DNA from: Bolinopsis microptera
Lineage: Eukaryota > Ctenophora > Tentaculata > Lobata > Bolinopsidae
Length of the DNA: 64,000 nt
Assembly: GCF_026151205.1 (NCBI RefSeq)
Contig: NC_087073.1
Span: 7,709,001 to 7,773,000 of the forward strand
Direction: 5' to 3'
A program made the position numbers and the translations under genes. Position 1 is the stretch's first letter, and every line of letters starts with the position of its first letter. Shown here piece by piece: positions 20,679 to 34,111 of this stretch. The notes under the pieces were generated by a model. The model made no database searches. It saw only the letters and a list, made by a program, of their open reading frames with translations, and was not told the DNA's origin.

Positions 20679-23600
20679 TCACTGCGGTGGTGTCCAATGA
20701 TCCAAACGGTACTTCTCAGTTGCATGCTCCTTCCCATTGAGATGAGTTGCTAAATGAATGGTCCTCTCAAATTGAACTCCACACAGTTCACAGTAAGTGC
20801 TTCCAGTTCCTCTAGTTCCAGTAGTCTCCTCAATTCTGTAGTTAGTCTCGATCAGACTGGACACTCTACTGCTCATCTCTGTTGTCTCCAGGGTTATCCC
20901 ATGATATCGGGTCTGGAGAACTGGGAACGGTTTTATTACGTCAGAACTGTTGTGCGATGGGAGGCCAACGTTTTCAGTGCCAGCGGTGGGTTCCCAATCA
21001 AGATGGATATAATCAGAAGGAGAAAGCATTTCCCGTCTCCTCTGCAGCAAGTCGGTGATAAGTCTCCAAATCTTACGTTGTAGCTGTCTGATGGGCTGGT
21101 GAGTTAGGTGAACTGTGGACGGATTATCCTCATCTCCTTGCAGCATATCAGAGATGTACATCCTCAGCTTGTTGATATCCGTCAAGTCCTTGTTATCTAA
21201 CCTCACATCGAACCTCATCTTCAGGTCATGCTCAGGCCAGATCGGAGCCCCTTCAACCGCTCCCAGCCCAGCTATACATCCAGTGTAATTAAGTTTACCG
21301 GAACTACAATGCAGCTGTACCTGAGGAGCAAACAGAAGAACCATTATCTCGGGCAACCCTGGAATAGGATCATGAGAAGTGGTACCCCGGACCAGGATCT
21401 TATTACCATCACCAGACAGAGCCACACTGTTACCAGTCAGTAACTCCTGGAACTTTAGTGCAGTGTTGTGGTGCAACACTACACTGTTCACAGAACTACC
21501 ACTCACACTTACCATCTTACTATTAACTCCCTCACATAGACCTTTAAACGACACTAAGTACGGTGAATCACCGCCAGACAACTTGGCTCGTTTAGAGGTG
21601 AAGTTAGGACGCTCGTACGGTCTGATGTAGGTATCCTCGTACACAGAGAAGGCAGTATCGAGCCTAATACCCAACACGTTAGTGACAGACCTGGCAAGTT
21701 TAACCCTGTAGTCAGGCTCTGGTTGGTAAGCCTGGTTCTGACTTACCAGGAGGTTTATAAAACTTACCCCACCTGCCATTAGATCAAGATGAACAACCCC
21801 TCCCAGAAGGTAGTAGACACGTGCAGTGAACATCTTATCCAATAATACCTCCCCCACGTGCTGGTTAACATCACGTGGCCAGCCACCTGACACCATGTCA
21901 ATTAAGTTCCGGTGAAATGGGGCGATGTTCTCTAGAGAACATTCTATAGCTTGAAAGGGAACTCGGAGCAGTTGCACTGGTATTTGGAAGAGTTGATTTA
22001 CGGGAACGTCTTTTAAGTTACCGTAGTCTAAATAGTACACTCTCATCTTCTCTCCCTTGAAGTATTCCAATCTTACCCGATACAGCGTTACCTCGTCGTC
22101 GAAAAAACACGCAGCATATGCTTTAGGTTTTAGGTGTTGGTACGGGACCCGAGTCTTTGATATTTCCTGCAGCCTGTTTTGTGTATCCTCCCATTCTGCC
22201 CTCAAATCGTTATCTACAAACTGAACGTAGAATTTAGTGGGGCTAGCAACGTGGGCTATCTTAACCTGAGCCTCTCCTTTTATGATAGGTATCATTCTCT
22301 TCATCTTACTTTCAGACTGCTTATTTTCTCTTCTTCTCTCAGAACCTTCACGCTCGGACAGAGCTAGAGAAAACCCAAGTTTCTTCATCATCAGGGCATA
22401 ATACACAGACTTACACACACTTCTTTCTGCTGGGTTCTCAAAAGTCACGTACATTCTGGAACCTTCTAAAGATAGTTTCTTGACCGGATCACAGAACCCC
22501 TGCTTGTAGTACTGGTTAACATCCACCATGAAGGTTTGTTGTAGTTCCTCGTCTGATCTCACGTCAATGTTCATCCCTGTGAAGAAGACAGTATCGGAGG
22601 GTGATTTGTTACCAAACAGCTGCATTACATTCTCCTCGTGTACATTATCTTTATCTTTTATAAAGTAGTTAGGGTAGTTTGCTGCTGCTAGGGCTAGTTT
22701 TAGCTTCACAATATAAGCTGCATCATCGTACGCAACCTTCCTCTCCTCTATAGTTTCCACAGGAATGTTGAGACTATGAATACCTGAGCTAAGTTCCCGG
22801 ACTAAAGAAGCCACGTCTTGAATCCGGCTGAACTCGATAAAGTTATCTTTACAAAACCTCCTGCTGTCAGCAGTGCTCCTACTGTGAGCATCATACCAGG
22901 CGTTATACATGTGTAACATCATGATGGGATCACTGAACGTGCCTGCTGCTTTCCTCATCCTAGTTACGTAGGACCTCATCCTATCCTGCCTACTATTATA
23001 GGGTATCTCCAGAAAGGAGGGGAGAGCAAGACAGGCTGACATGACGATACACTCCGTAAAACAGTTGAACACATACCCAAACATAACTAGTCTGGAGAGC
23101 CTCACATCTAGAGGGAGGATGCCCATGACTTGTCCCAGGAATGTTATCTCACCTGAGAAGGGCTGTGATTGGTCAGCAGGTCTGGTTAACGCGCCACATT
23201 CCTCTAGGATTAGAACGCTCTGGTGCAGTTTACTGAGATCTGGAGGGTCCAGAGCTAGTGATAACATGTGGTGAGGATCTCCAATATCTAGTATCTTACA
23301 CCACAGGATCAGCTGTTCCAGAGAGCACCTCTTTATCTCCGGGCTGTTGAAATCACTGAGTTTTTGGACGAATGATCTTGGTATGAGTCTGTAGCAGATA
23401 CCAGCAGCTACCCTACCAGCACGGCCCTTTCTCTGATCGAGAGAGGACCTTGGAGCCCACGTGCACTGCAGAGATGACATTCCTGAAGTTGGATCACACA
23501 CTAGCTGTTTAGTGAGACAGAAGTCTACAACATATCTGATGTCAGGGACTGTGATACTGCTCTCAGCAATGTTGGTGGAGAGTATTACCTTTCGTCTTCC

Positions 23601-25117
23601 TGGGATCGGCAGAGCAAACACTTTCATTTGAGAGGACCGGGGGATGGAACTGTGAAGTGGAATAATGTCGTAAGTCTTACTCACTGACTCTTTCAGAAGA
23701 TAATTTTGGCAAGTTTCAATCTCGTACATACCGGGAAGGAATACCAACACTGACCCTTTCTTGAACTCACTACTATAATAAATCCTATCCCTGTCGTCAA
23801 AACTCTCAATCAACGAACGTGCTAGGTCGTAGATATTATCTGATATCTGAGGAGACAAGCTCCGGTCCACTTCATCATATTCCCGATGATATCCGAGACT
23901 AGATTTGAACTGATCTAGATATAATACCTCTACAGGATGCATCTCATCTTTAAGTTCAATAGTAGGACAAGGTCTGGGAAGCCCACCAATAAGAGTCGAG
24001 AAATATCTTGAGAATTTATCTGCATTCACAGTCGCTGACATTATAACAATCTTGACAAATTTAGAGTTGGTACAGAGGAATTTCTTGACAAGTAAAAGGA
24101 GGAAGTCAGTTTCCTTGTCACGTTCGTGGACCTCGTCCAGTATGATGTGTGTATACTCGTTAAGATTGCCAGTGTTACATAGTTTCCTTAACAGTACACC
24201 AGTAGTCATGTATACCAGTCTAGTGTCAGAATTAACCTGCTTGTCCATGCCTATCTGGTAGCCCACCAGCGTTCCCTGACCCTCGCACGTGTGATCTATC
24301 TGCTTCAGTCCTCTCTCTACGAGAACGCGACGTGCTAGCGCAACAGCAGCAACCCTGCGCGGCTGAGTCACCACTATCTTGCAGTGTCTCCGTTCGTTGT
24401 AATACTCGTCGTCCATGATGTATTGAGGAACACGCGTGCTCTTGCCACTGCCAGTGGGCGCGGTTATCACTGTAACAGAGTTTTCTTTTACTGTTCTCAG
24501 GATCTGATCATTGTAGGGACAGATGGGGAGACGGTCGTACACTGGTCTCTTCTTAAAGTAACCGTGAACCTGGGAAATGTATGTTCATTAATGATCAATT
24601 ACTTAATTGATTAATGATTTTCGGTGGCTTTAAGTGAATCTGACTTAAAATAAATATATACGTTGTCAGGATTGGATTAAGCCTTAAGGCCAAGAATAAT
24701 CATTTGATGGAATGTGATTGATACGGTCGAATAGGAATTATCATAAAGAAATGTAACCTACGTTGTAAATATTTACGTAGATAGACATAAGATAAGATAC
24801 TACATATCAAATTCATTCTGATATTTGGTTTGCTATTGTTACGTTTAGTAGCTCAGCAAACACATAGTTTTTTGAAATAATGTATCTTTGAATTGTACTC
24901 TTACCGCACTAAGATCCTCCTGAACAGGCAGACATGCTCCAACCCCAGATTCAGGTTGCTTAAGAAACAGCTGAGTCCGCTGTATCACATCTCGTTTTGC
25001 AGGAGCTACTGGTGTAGTGGGGAGCCGCTCAGCAAGGCGCTCAGCAGAGATACGTCTACCGTACTGTTGGGTCTTGCTGGTAGGACTTGTTGGAGATCTG
25101 AGGTTGAAGAACTCCAT
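20679..25117 (-). CDS. TDRD9: ATP-dependent RNA helicase TDRD9 (spindle-E family)
   Basis: Exons 25117..24905 and 24569..20679 join in phase 0 (donor GCG|GTAAGA, acceptor CCCAG) to give 1,367 residues, close to the ~1,380 of mammalian TDRD9. Motifs: ATP-binding GSGKST (~111-116), TQPRRVAA, DEVH in motif II (~216-219), SAT (~249), NIAESSITVPDIRY, and QRKGRAGR in motif VI (~450-457). The HA2/OB region follows. A Tudor domain lies at ~840-950, with the aromatic/acidic core (FYVQF, YYLDYGN). A C2H2-type zinc finger (CELCGVQF...HLNGKEH) closes the protein. TDRD9/Spn-E acts in germ granules in the piRNA pathway that silences transposons; Tudor domains bind dimethyl-arginine on PIWI proteins. One coding intron is very few for such a long animal gene. 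Confidence 0.93.
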
Positions 25118-25560
25118 TTTGGTACATTCTGATATAATTTAAGGAATGTTAATAGGAGTGTGTACAATGTACATTGTACATCCTTAAAATCAGAATAGTG
25201 AACTCTAAATATAATATATAATATAATTATAAGAATTGCTAACGTAAAACTTTACTATAGAATTTCTTAGTTATAGTAAATTACTGTAGATCTAGATTTC
25301 GCTACGTTTGAGTTGATCTGTTATCAGTTTTTATCAGCTATCTACGAAATCAACTGTTTGTGAGTAAATGTTAATGAATTCACTGTGAGACTGTGACACA
25401 TTTAAACTTCTCCGCTTAATTTGAAGTGTGTGTTCTAAATATCAACTATTCAAATCCGAGTCCGACTGCCTCATGAAACTGAATAGAATTTTATCACCAA
25501 ATTTTTGTTGATATTCGCAAATAAAAATGTTAATGGGTAATATCCCAGGAGTCAGGGAAT

Positions 25561-25595
25561 CCAGCAATACCTGTGTGTGATACAGGTATTGCTGG
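25561..25595. other. Perfect 14-bp hairpin
   Basis: CCAGCAATACCTGT and its exact complement ACAGGTATTGCTGG are separated by a 7-nt loop. Outside, CAGG/CCTG can extend the stem after a small internal loop. It lies ~440 bp upstream of the TDRD9 start codon. It could be a degenerate repeat end, a cruciform or a short pre-miRNA-like stem; nothing decides among these. Confidence 0.6.
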
Positions 25596-26510
25596 CATCC
25601 TGTCATCTTACTTTGGGCCCTGGTTATTTGATATCTAAAGTAACCAACATAATTTTATAAACATGCCTTTCTAAATGTTAACGAAAAGATTAATTTGTCA
25701 ATGTTAAATGATAAGTTAATTTAATTATTACAGCATTTCCCTCTACTGTGGGGCTCTTTACAAAATTTCTAAATAGCATGAAGAATTTTAGATTCACAGA
25801 TCTAGATTAAAATACTGGCTATAACTTTGGTATTGAGGGACCATTACAACACAACGTACGTTATGGAAATAAGCGATTACGTCATTCTGATCAACCGCCA
25901 GACACGATTAAGTCAGCGACGAAGGTTTTGTAATCCTATGATAACCCCGTCGGTTCACTTTGTTGCCTTAAGATAATGTTGCAATATATTCCGGATCTAA
26001 ACAGGTTTTAATGTGGTCCAGGAAATGATTTTAATCAACTAATCAATTAATTAATTAGAATGTGCTGGTCTGTGCTCAGGTAAATTATTTACATCCAACA
26101 CCAGCAGGCGAGGCAGGTAAGGAGGATTTACTCCTTCAATCATATTATGTCTCGTTTCCGCTCTGTGAACTGGCTTAAATCATGGTAGAGATTTGATTAG
26201 GCTGGGAGTAAGTTGATTACGTTAGCGCTCATGTGAACAATAACAACATACTATATAAGTACGTGAGACTGTTTAGTGTGTTTAGTGTGGGCACATGACG
26301 TCATTGTGACTACGTATGTCTGACGTATTAAGTTGTTGCTTTCATGTAGGTCGCTGGCAGTACAATGGAAAAAGTGTGCATGACGCGACGTGACAAGTAC
26401 AACTTTAAAAACTATGTTACACCGTTTTTTGTTTAACTTTGCAGGCATATTTTCAGTTTTCTTTAGAATTGAGTTATCTGTAGTTTAAAACTTGTTACTA
26501 CTGCTTATCA

Positions 26511-27108
26511 TAGTCGGTAATATTATGGGTGGTCTAATTTGGTCCTTTTCGGGACAAAGAACCATATTTATAACAGTCCATATTTTAACCCCCCGAGTCA
26601 AATTTTTGTGTTTCTTTTGGTATATCAGTCATAATATGCTTAACCTTTCTTTCATTCACGTCTAGAAGTATGCTTACGTTATTGTTTGCTGAATCGAAGC
26701 TAGTTCTAGTTCAAAAAGTCCGATTTGTCTACTATTCCCCCATCCTTTCAATTTGAGGGGTTAACTGGGAACAATTTCAATTTAAATTACAGATCAGCAA
26801 CTTCAGATGAATAATAAAAGTTCAGCAGCAGCTGTTTCGTTGCAGTGTACAATTCGTAAGAACTTTAACACCTGATAGGGATCGGATATCTAATGAAAAA
26901 ATATTAAATTTGGTGTGAAAGCGGCAATGTGGTTATAATTGCGAAAAAATTTGATCAATATTTTCGATTTGAGATTTTTTCACGAAAGGAAAGTCGCAGT
27001 TAAAATTGTGGGGGGTCAAATTTGGTTCTTTTCGGGCCAAAGAACCATATTCATAACAGTCCATATTTTTAACACCCATAATTTTCCCCCTCATAATATT
27101 GCCGACTA
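26511..27108. mobile_element. MITE with GTCGG(T/C)AATATTATG ends and TA target site
   Basis: Termini TAGTCGGTAATATTATG and CATAATATTGCCGACTA are inverted repeats with one mismatch, flanked by TA. This fits Tc1/mariner-type MITEs, which duplicate TA. Internally, ~65 bp around GGGACAAAGAACCATA (26533-26600) repeats directly at 27004-27075. The element is 598 bp and non-coding. Confidence 0.7.
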
Positions 27109-28770
27109 AGGTAGTTGGTACTCCCAAAATAGACCCAAAATGAATTATCCATTGCTGGACATACTGATTAATGAAGATGCGTGACGGGCAATCGCATAAT
27201 TTTCTGTGATTTGCTGTTGAAATGGTTTAGATCAAGCTGGTACCAGCTGAAAAGTACTTAGTATTTGTCTATCACTTAACTCTTGCAGTCTTGCTCAGGA
27301 GATTTATCACCTGATATTAGCATGGGATCGTAAGACTTGGAAATTCTATCGTTGCAAGTAAACTAAGACGGTTAAATCCAATTAAATCTTCCAAATTTGC
27401 ACTTTATATATTTGAATACCATAGGAATCTGGAAGAATGCCTAAAGTAAGGATGTAAATAACTTCGTTTGGCCCGAAAATTAGTTTTCAATTAACCTCAT
27501 GCACCATGTTCAACTTCAACCCATCTTTGAGGGCTCCACCACAGATTGTTTTGCAGGTGAGTCTATCGAAGATAACCGATTTGATTATCTAACAGTAATC
27601 TAATTACTGTTGGTTGAAGATACGATCGTTTACTCCTCCACGTTTGCAACTTGTATGTTCGTTTAGTTTAGTTCTTTAGAAAATAACAAATATTCCGTAT
27701 CACGCCATATCTATCACAGTGAACTGTAATATCTATCTAGCTTGCTGTTTCGTTTACAAGTGTGCTTGCAAGTTAGCTGGACTGATGATGATCATCCGAC
27801 CACCAAAGATTCGACCGATCTACCACGACAGCCATCACCAGATTTTAGAAAATATACAACCAAATAGAGAGGCGGTAATAACTGGCGGGCTTGTTGAAGC
27901 ATAGTAATTTGTTAATTAACTATCATCTCAAGCTCTCTCTCTCTCGCTCTCCTGCTCTTTCTGGACGCATGTCAGCTCCAGTCTGATCTAGAGAAAGATC
28001 GCCTCATTCTCGACACAGCATCAGAATCAGCTGATCAGCTCGCTGGCCGTGGAAATTCCCCAAATAGTTTGTTGTTGTTTTGGATTGTAGAGAACGGAGC
28101 AGGCGTGGCCACGAGACACAGTGGTTCAATCACGTCATCACAGTTTAGGTCAGCCCTCCGGAAGGGATATCTATAGCTATAAAAGCAACAAGCTATCACT
28201 TCAGAAGTAACTTGTTTATTTTTGCCACACTGTAGCGACTGGACAAATATTAGCGGATTGTTTACGGTTCACCATTCAGCGCATGATCGACACATTCTTG
28301 GCCTGTTATCGGCAGTCGGTAATATGAGGGCACATTCCATGCTTTTAAAAAACTTTAAAACCCAAACGGAAACACATATTATGTTAGTCCTTGCCTGATA
28401 CAGAAACTTTATGCAGAATATCCAGTCCTGCACTTTGACAATTTGATCTTATCTTTCCGCTGATTTCAAATTAGATTTTCTAATTACAACTTAGGAATCC
28501 TTCATCAAAAATTCAACGCGGTTTTCGATTTCAGCCGTACGTTTAATTCACTCGGATTTCCGTACCCAAGTACGATTTAATCCAAGGTTTTCAAATCCTT
28601 CCATCTTATAAGTTACTCAGGTTCCTACATCTACAGGCTAGTTAGTGGTTTTGATAACTTGTGTAATGATTGTCGTTTAGTGGTGTAATGTTCAGGATAT
28701 CGGCCAAGTTTATAACATTAGCAGTTAACATTTGTAATTGTAAACACTCTGTAACGTTTTACTGCTCAGG

Positions 28771-31700
28771 ATGCTGTTGGTTACTGCTGTGTTACTGTCA
28801 CAGATAACTCTCTTATACGGTAATTTACTTTTCTTAATGACTATTTCATAAACATTGACCGCTTAAATTTTAAAGTTATGTTCATAAAATCCATGAAACA
28901 CTTGACATTCATGAATTGACATTTTAATATAGTTTTGAGATAACTTCGGTTCTAACGGTCACAGACGGTTCTGAATATAACCACGGTGTTGAAATTTCTT
29001 GTTTCATTTAATAACACACAACTGGAATCTGACTTAATGTCGGTAAGAAATGCATTAACTTATATTTTCATTTATTTATAGTCACATAAAAATTATATAC
29101 ATATTTTGCAGGAGCTCCAGGGTGTATTGATTTAAAGAAAGAGTTTTCAGACTTCAAGATTGGGAGGAAACCACTCAAGAATTCAGATGGTAAAAATATT
29201 ACTATGGATTGTTTAAACTGATCGTGATAAATCAGAAACAGGACAGAAGATTCGAAATGTTACATTCCAAATAGCCAAGAAATCTGCATCAACAACACGA
29301 GCCCTTAAAGTTGATTTCCTATGTGTAGGACAGAAATAGTGTACAAATTATGTAACTAGGATTATTTTCACGAATCCTGCAGAACAGATATCAATAAATT
29401 ATTGTTATCTCAGGAACATGCCCCCTGTCCCGGACATGCTGCAGTTTAGAAGTGGAATCAGCGGTGCTGAACAACACAGTCAAGAGCTTGAAACGAGTTG
29501 TTAATCACGAGGTTAGCGAAATCAGGAACACGCTCAACACTGTCAAGGACATGACTGCAGGTATTTACTGTTTATAGTCCTCATGTCTTATTATTACTTA
29601 TTTTGTAGCTAATTTATTAAAACAAATATTAATTATCCTTGCATATATTTCAACGTATAAAACTTCACCATGAAGATTTATAACAGGACAAGTATATTTT
29701 AGAGATTTCACGTTAGCAGTAACATTGCAGATTATGCAAGATTAATAGGTTTATTTGTTTAATACTAACAATCCACCAGGAACGATGGTACAGATGATGG
29801 AGGAGCTGGTACCAGATGATATAAAAGAAAACATAGACCTCAACAGGATTGGAGCTGCAATCTGGCAGTACACTCTAGGAGAGATCACTGCCTACAACCT
29901 CACTATAGAAGTTGCGGTAAGTCCATAAATCCAAGCTGCAATATGAATATAGAAGGCAAGCTTTCCAAGAATTTTAAGATCTGACAATTGGGAAAACTCA
30001 TAAATTACAAATTATCCCATCTACTAATAATTAAAATAACTAACATCTCACTTTACAGGTGATTGGGAGCAGTTTGCTGTTCACAGACAAAGCTGCACAA
30101 GATCTGATAGACATGACACAGTGTATTATCAGAGAGCTGGGTACACATGCTACTGAAGCCTTCCTGAAAATATCTGCTATCGTGGAAAGTAGGTCTTAAA
30201 GGCTATACCATTTCTCATTCGAACTTAAATAGTTTACCGAAAATATGATCCATGCACCAAAGAAAGAGAAATTAATAAGTCACTTAATTTACTCCATCAC
30301 AGATCAGCTTGAAGCCCCGAAAACGTTCGGAGATGGTTTTGTGGTAGCAGATACCCTGTTAAACTCAATAGAAGACTTCGACCTTCCGGAGGACTGTACC
30401 TACGGCCAGTTACTGGGATGTCGAAGATGTGGAGTCAAGACGCCTGAAGTTTGTAGGTCTACTTGCACTGCCTCGGCCAACCACTGTCTTGCTAATGTTT
30501 ACGATCAGTCCTCACTGTGGACTCAGTGGGTTGAGAGGTTAGTTTTTAAATGATTATTAAAGATATGATCAGATTTGCTCGGGATAATATAATCTAATTA
30601 TATTCCTATACTTGATTTCTTGGCACACCTAAATTATAGGTTGTAATCTTGATACCCCATTATCTCAATCCCGACTCAACTAAACATAACCTTTGCAGTT
30701 TAACACGATTGGTTGATGCCATGGTTCTCATGAAAGACATCGTGATAGACCCAAAAGATATAGTTACTCCTGATCTCATTGAAGAAGTAACACAAGACAT
30801 CATGTCCTCAATGGTCAACGTAAACTTTAAGCAGGTTATTTAGCATTTGTGATAAGTCTCTTCGATTTGATATTGATCCTAGAAAACAAAAAAGTTTTAA
30901 ATATGAAGTGTTTAGATCCTCATGAGAAATTAAGCAAATTTTAAATCTAAAAACAGATTTACTTCAGTGCCGTGGAGTTGGTAAACGATCAGTATTTTCG
31001 TACAACCCAGAAGGATTGAGAAGTAAGAGACAGATGAGCGAAGGACAGCAGCTCAACTTAATTCTATCTGGCTTCTTCAGCAGCTACACCCTTAATAGAA
31101 ACTCATGTAAACAGTCATCCTCTGACACTAAGTGAGTTCCACTATTTGATTTGGTGTGTGTTTAAGCTAGTTATTTTTAACAGTGCTGAATTATATCCAG
31201 AATGAAGCGGATGAAAGCTACACTCACTACAGTAGTAGAAAATCTTTCAAAGTACGAAATATCTCTTTAAAAGAGCATCCTAGGCACCTTATAGATATCA
31301 AAACGCATAAAAAAGAAAACAAAACATCAACCATCTTCTAACTTCTTCCACTCCTCCCTATCTAAAGCTAAAAATCTAAGGTCTTCGAAATCAGTCAAAT
31401 TCTTAAGTCTAATATCAAGATTTCTACTAGTCAAGTCTTTTCTAATAACATCTAATAAGTTTAAACATGGTCTACCCCGTCTCCCTTCCAAAAAATTTCA
31501 GAATTTATAGCAAATAACATAGAGGTGTATGCTGGTGAGTCTTCCTGTCCTCTTAAGATATGTCCTAACATTCTCCATCGAAACTTAGAGACTCTCACAG
31601 ACAAGGGAGTGACATAACAACGAGCATAGAGTGCCTCATTAGAAATAACCCCAGTAGGCCATCTGATGTTGAGGATTCTTCGGAGGTGTTTGCGATGAGC

Positions 31701-33494
31701 AATGTCAAGTTCATTCAACGAAGCTAGTGGTGCAGCCCAGGAGTTGCAGTTGTAGAGTAGAATGGAGACTACTTGTGCCTCGTAGATTTTGATCTTCCTT
31801 TGGACTGAAATCTTGCTCTTCATCCAAACTTTCTGAAATTTACTAAAGGCAACATTACCAAGAAATATTCGATTCTTGATATCCTTAACAGTGCACATCA
31901 ACGATCCTAAAGTTTTGTTAGAGCGCCACTCTTCATCACCTCTATACACTTTTCCAACAATCACCTTGCGTTTAACAGTGGGTTTAGGATCTGCTAAATA
32001 AAAATGGACAAATTCAGTCTTGGAAGGATTGATATGAAGGTCCCACTGCTGGAATATATCTTTAGCGATAGGAAGCATTTCTTTGAGTGGAGCAAGTTCA
32101 GTGTTATTAAAGTCAATATCATCAGAGTATCCTGTTTCGAGTGGCATGAATTCTTCTGAGATAGGAGGATTAGGGATTGGATGATTCACTGGGTAAGGTG
32201 TTGATGATACTTGGGAGAGTATAGATCTGAGGTGAATAAGTGCAGCGGCTTCAACAACAGTAAATAGATTACCTGATAGTGCATCTCCTTGAAATGCTCC
32301 AGTTGTGCTTTGGAACTCAATTGATACAGTATTATTGACTTTTACTTTCAACACTGTGTTTGATAGTAGGAGCCGTACCATCCTAATTTCATCACTAGTA
32401 CAGCCAGCATCTTCAAGAAAATTGAGTACTGTTTCTCTGCTGATGGTGTCAAAGGCACTTGACATGTCTATACTCATTCTGTGGTAGCTCCAATGCTTTC
32501 TAAGTACCACTGAGGTTAGCATACGTTGAGACCAAATGATATCGCCACAACTTCTACCTCTCTTGTAAGCACTTTGTGTAGGACCGGTGTACTGATCTAG
32601 CTTGCCTTGGATACGTTTTAGGGTAATCATGGACAGTAATTTTCTGGAGCAGTTTGAGAGGGTGAGAGGTCTGATGTTTGCTGCTGGACCAAGTGGTTTC
32701 TTAGGCTTTTGGAGTGGAGTAATGTTGCCTTTTCCAATAGATGTTATGGTGGTGTTTGTTTCAAATGCGGTATTTATACAGTCTGCATATTTCTGAAATA
32801 CACTACTGTTTGCATACTTAATCAATTCACTTGGGATATCATCAGGCCCAGTGGCTCTGCCATTCTTTAAAGCTTTAGCAGCCATCTCAACTTCAATAGC
32901 AGTAATAGGGTCAGCGAGAGGACTAGGTTGATCAAAGAAAGTGTCAATAGGCTCAACTGTATGTTTTGCAGTGAACTTCTCTTCAAAGTGGTTCTTACTT
33001 ACTCACTACAGCTTATTAAAATTCAGAAAAGCTGGATCCTAACCACTAACTTAACATCTCTTTTGTGATAGGTGCTGGCTGGGACAGGGAGTAGGAAACT
33101 ACGACAGAAGTGCAGCAGACAACAAACCAAGTCGGGAAACCAAATCCCACTCGCCTGTCACAGACTCTCCAGCTGCTATTGAAGTTAACAACTATGTCCG
33201 AAAAGTGGACAATGTAATTTCTACGGTAAGAACTTAGCCTAAATAAACCAAATTGAAACTATTGAACGATTATATAGAAAACTAATTACTGTATGGAGTA
33301 TGCTACAAAAGAGTTTTTATCTCATAGAATAAGATTAGATTTTCCCCCAGATTCATGCAAAAGTGCGAGAGCAAAGATCAAGAGTGCCAGTTCCAGATGG
33401 TTACAGTATGTATAGCAGCAGCACTTCATCGTTATACAGCAACTCTGCCCTTCGCCTCTTAGGATTACTCATCACTTTTCTGTTCTACAGATGA
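28771..33494 (+). CDS. Glypican (GPI-anchored proteoglycan core protein)
   Basis: Ten exons: 28771-28819, 29112-29189, 29414-29560, 29780-29916, 30059-30188, 30303-30537, 30699-30834, 30968-31131, 33072-33225, 33351-33494. They join in frame to 457 residues. A signal peptide (LLVTAVLLSQITLL) is followed by the glypican cysteine signature (CPLSRTCCSL), a helical core, the Cys-rich block LLGCRRCGVKTPEVCRS...CLANV, CRGVGKR, CWLGQGVGNY, and a C-terminal hydrophobic GPI signal (LRLLGLLITFLFYR). RSKR in the CRGVGKRS...RSKRQM exon is a good convertase site; other glypicans are cleaved by furin-like enzymes. Glypicans carry heparan sulphate and tune Wnt, Hh and BMP signals at the cell surface. Unusually, the region before the GPI signal has no Ser-Gly dipeptide for sugar attachment; the only SG in the protein lies in the core (LILSGFF). 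A LINE fragment interrupts intron 8. Confidence 0.88.
31233..33000 (-). mobile_element. 5'-truncated non-LTR retrotransposon (RTE-like LINE) in a glypican intron
   Basis: A 1.77-kb insertion flanked by a perfect 11-bp duplication, ACTCACTACAG, at 31222-31232 and 33001-33011. It encodes the reverse transcriptase on the minus strand (32885 down to ~31461), with RT motifs including the active-site box YSDDIDF, followed by the downstream domain (LLYNCNSWAAPL, FRWRMLGHIL). One base is missing near 31490 relative to the copy at 51669-53869, which shifts the frame and ends the protein early. The 5' end is cut at the point matching position ~52099 of that copy. It is antisense to the glypican gene. 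Near identity with the second copy points to recent insertion. Confidence 0.92.
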
Positions 33495-34101
33495 AAAAAT
33501 AGTTATATTTGAACTCTTTTAGGATTTTACTTTTTAGGATCTCTTTTATCTAACGGCGTTTTAGTTTTGAACTGAAGAGCGTGGCCGTATGGTCCAAAAA
33601 CAAAACTATAAACTGGAAGCATGAACAAAAAGCATAAACGACTTTATTGTGACTTCTAAATTATTTAACTTAATTATTTGTAATTTATTATTTGACATTA
33701 AATTATAGTTCAATCGAAGGAGATTTGTTATAATAGCGATTCAAATTTCGTTAATATCATACTGTAATGTGTCAGGAACATTTATGTAGTAGTTTGATTT
33801 TATTCGGATTGTTGATAATAATGCGATTATCTGTATCTTATTATTCAACATATTCAACTTATTATTCAACAAATTATTGGTAATCACCATGACTCAACAA
33901 TTGTAAACTTAACATTTTATACCACAAATGAAAGTGAGAGTTCAGGAATTTAGCAAAATGTAGTGGAACAGTGGATCATTATTAATTCAAACCTTGTTAA
34001 ATTTGGTGAACAAACAGGGCTTTTTAGCTCTAACAAGAATTGCGCCGGTTAGCGGACGCTAGATTTCCATCAACCGTAGTGATTGCCATGCCTTTTAAAA
34101 T
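33495..34101. other. 3' flank of the glypican gene, no gene seen
   Basis: AT-rich sequence presumably containing the glypican 3' UTR. No further feature is supported. Confidence 0.45.
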
Positions 34102-34111
34102 TTGAAATTAA

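Larger units (their letters stand above)
25118..28770. other. Intergenic region between divergent TDRD9 and glypican
   Basis: A 3.65-kb gap containing both promoters. Apart from a perfect hairpin (25561-25595) and a MITE (26511-27108), both listed separately, there is a short (CT)n run at ~27931-27955. Only short unsupported frames occur. Confidence 0.45.

Noticed and set aside
30245-30302. Upstream Met extension of a glypican exon
   Set aside because: The CAG acceptor at 30302 and phase of the preceding exon show that the upstream part is intron.
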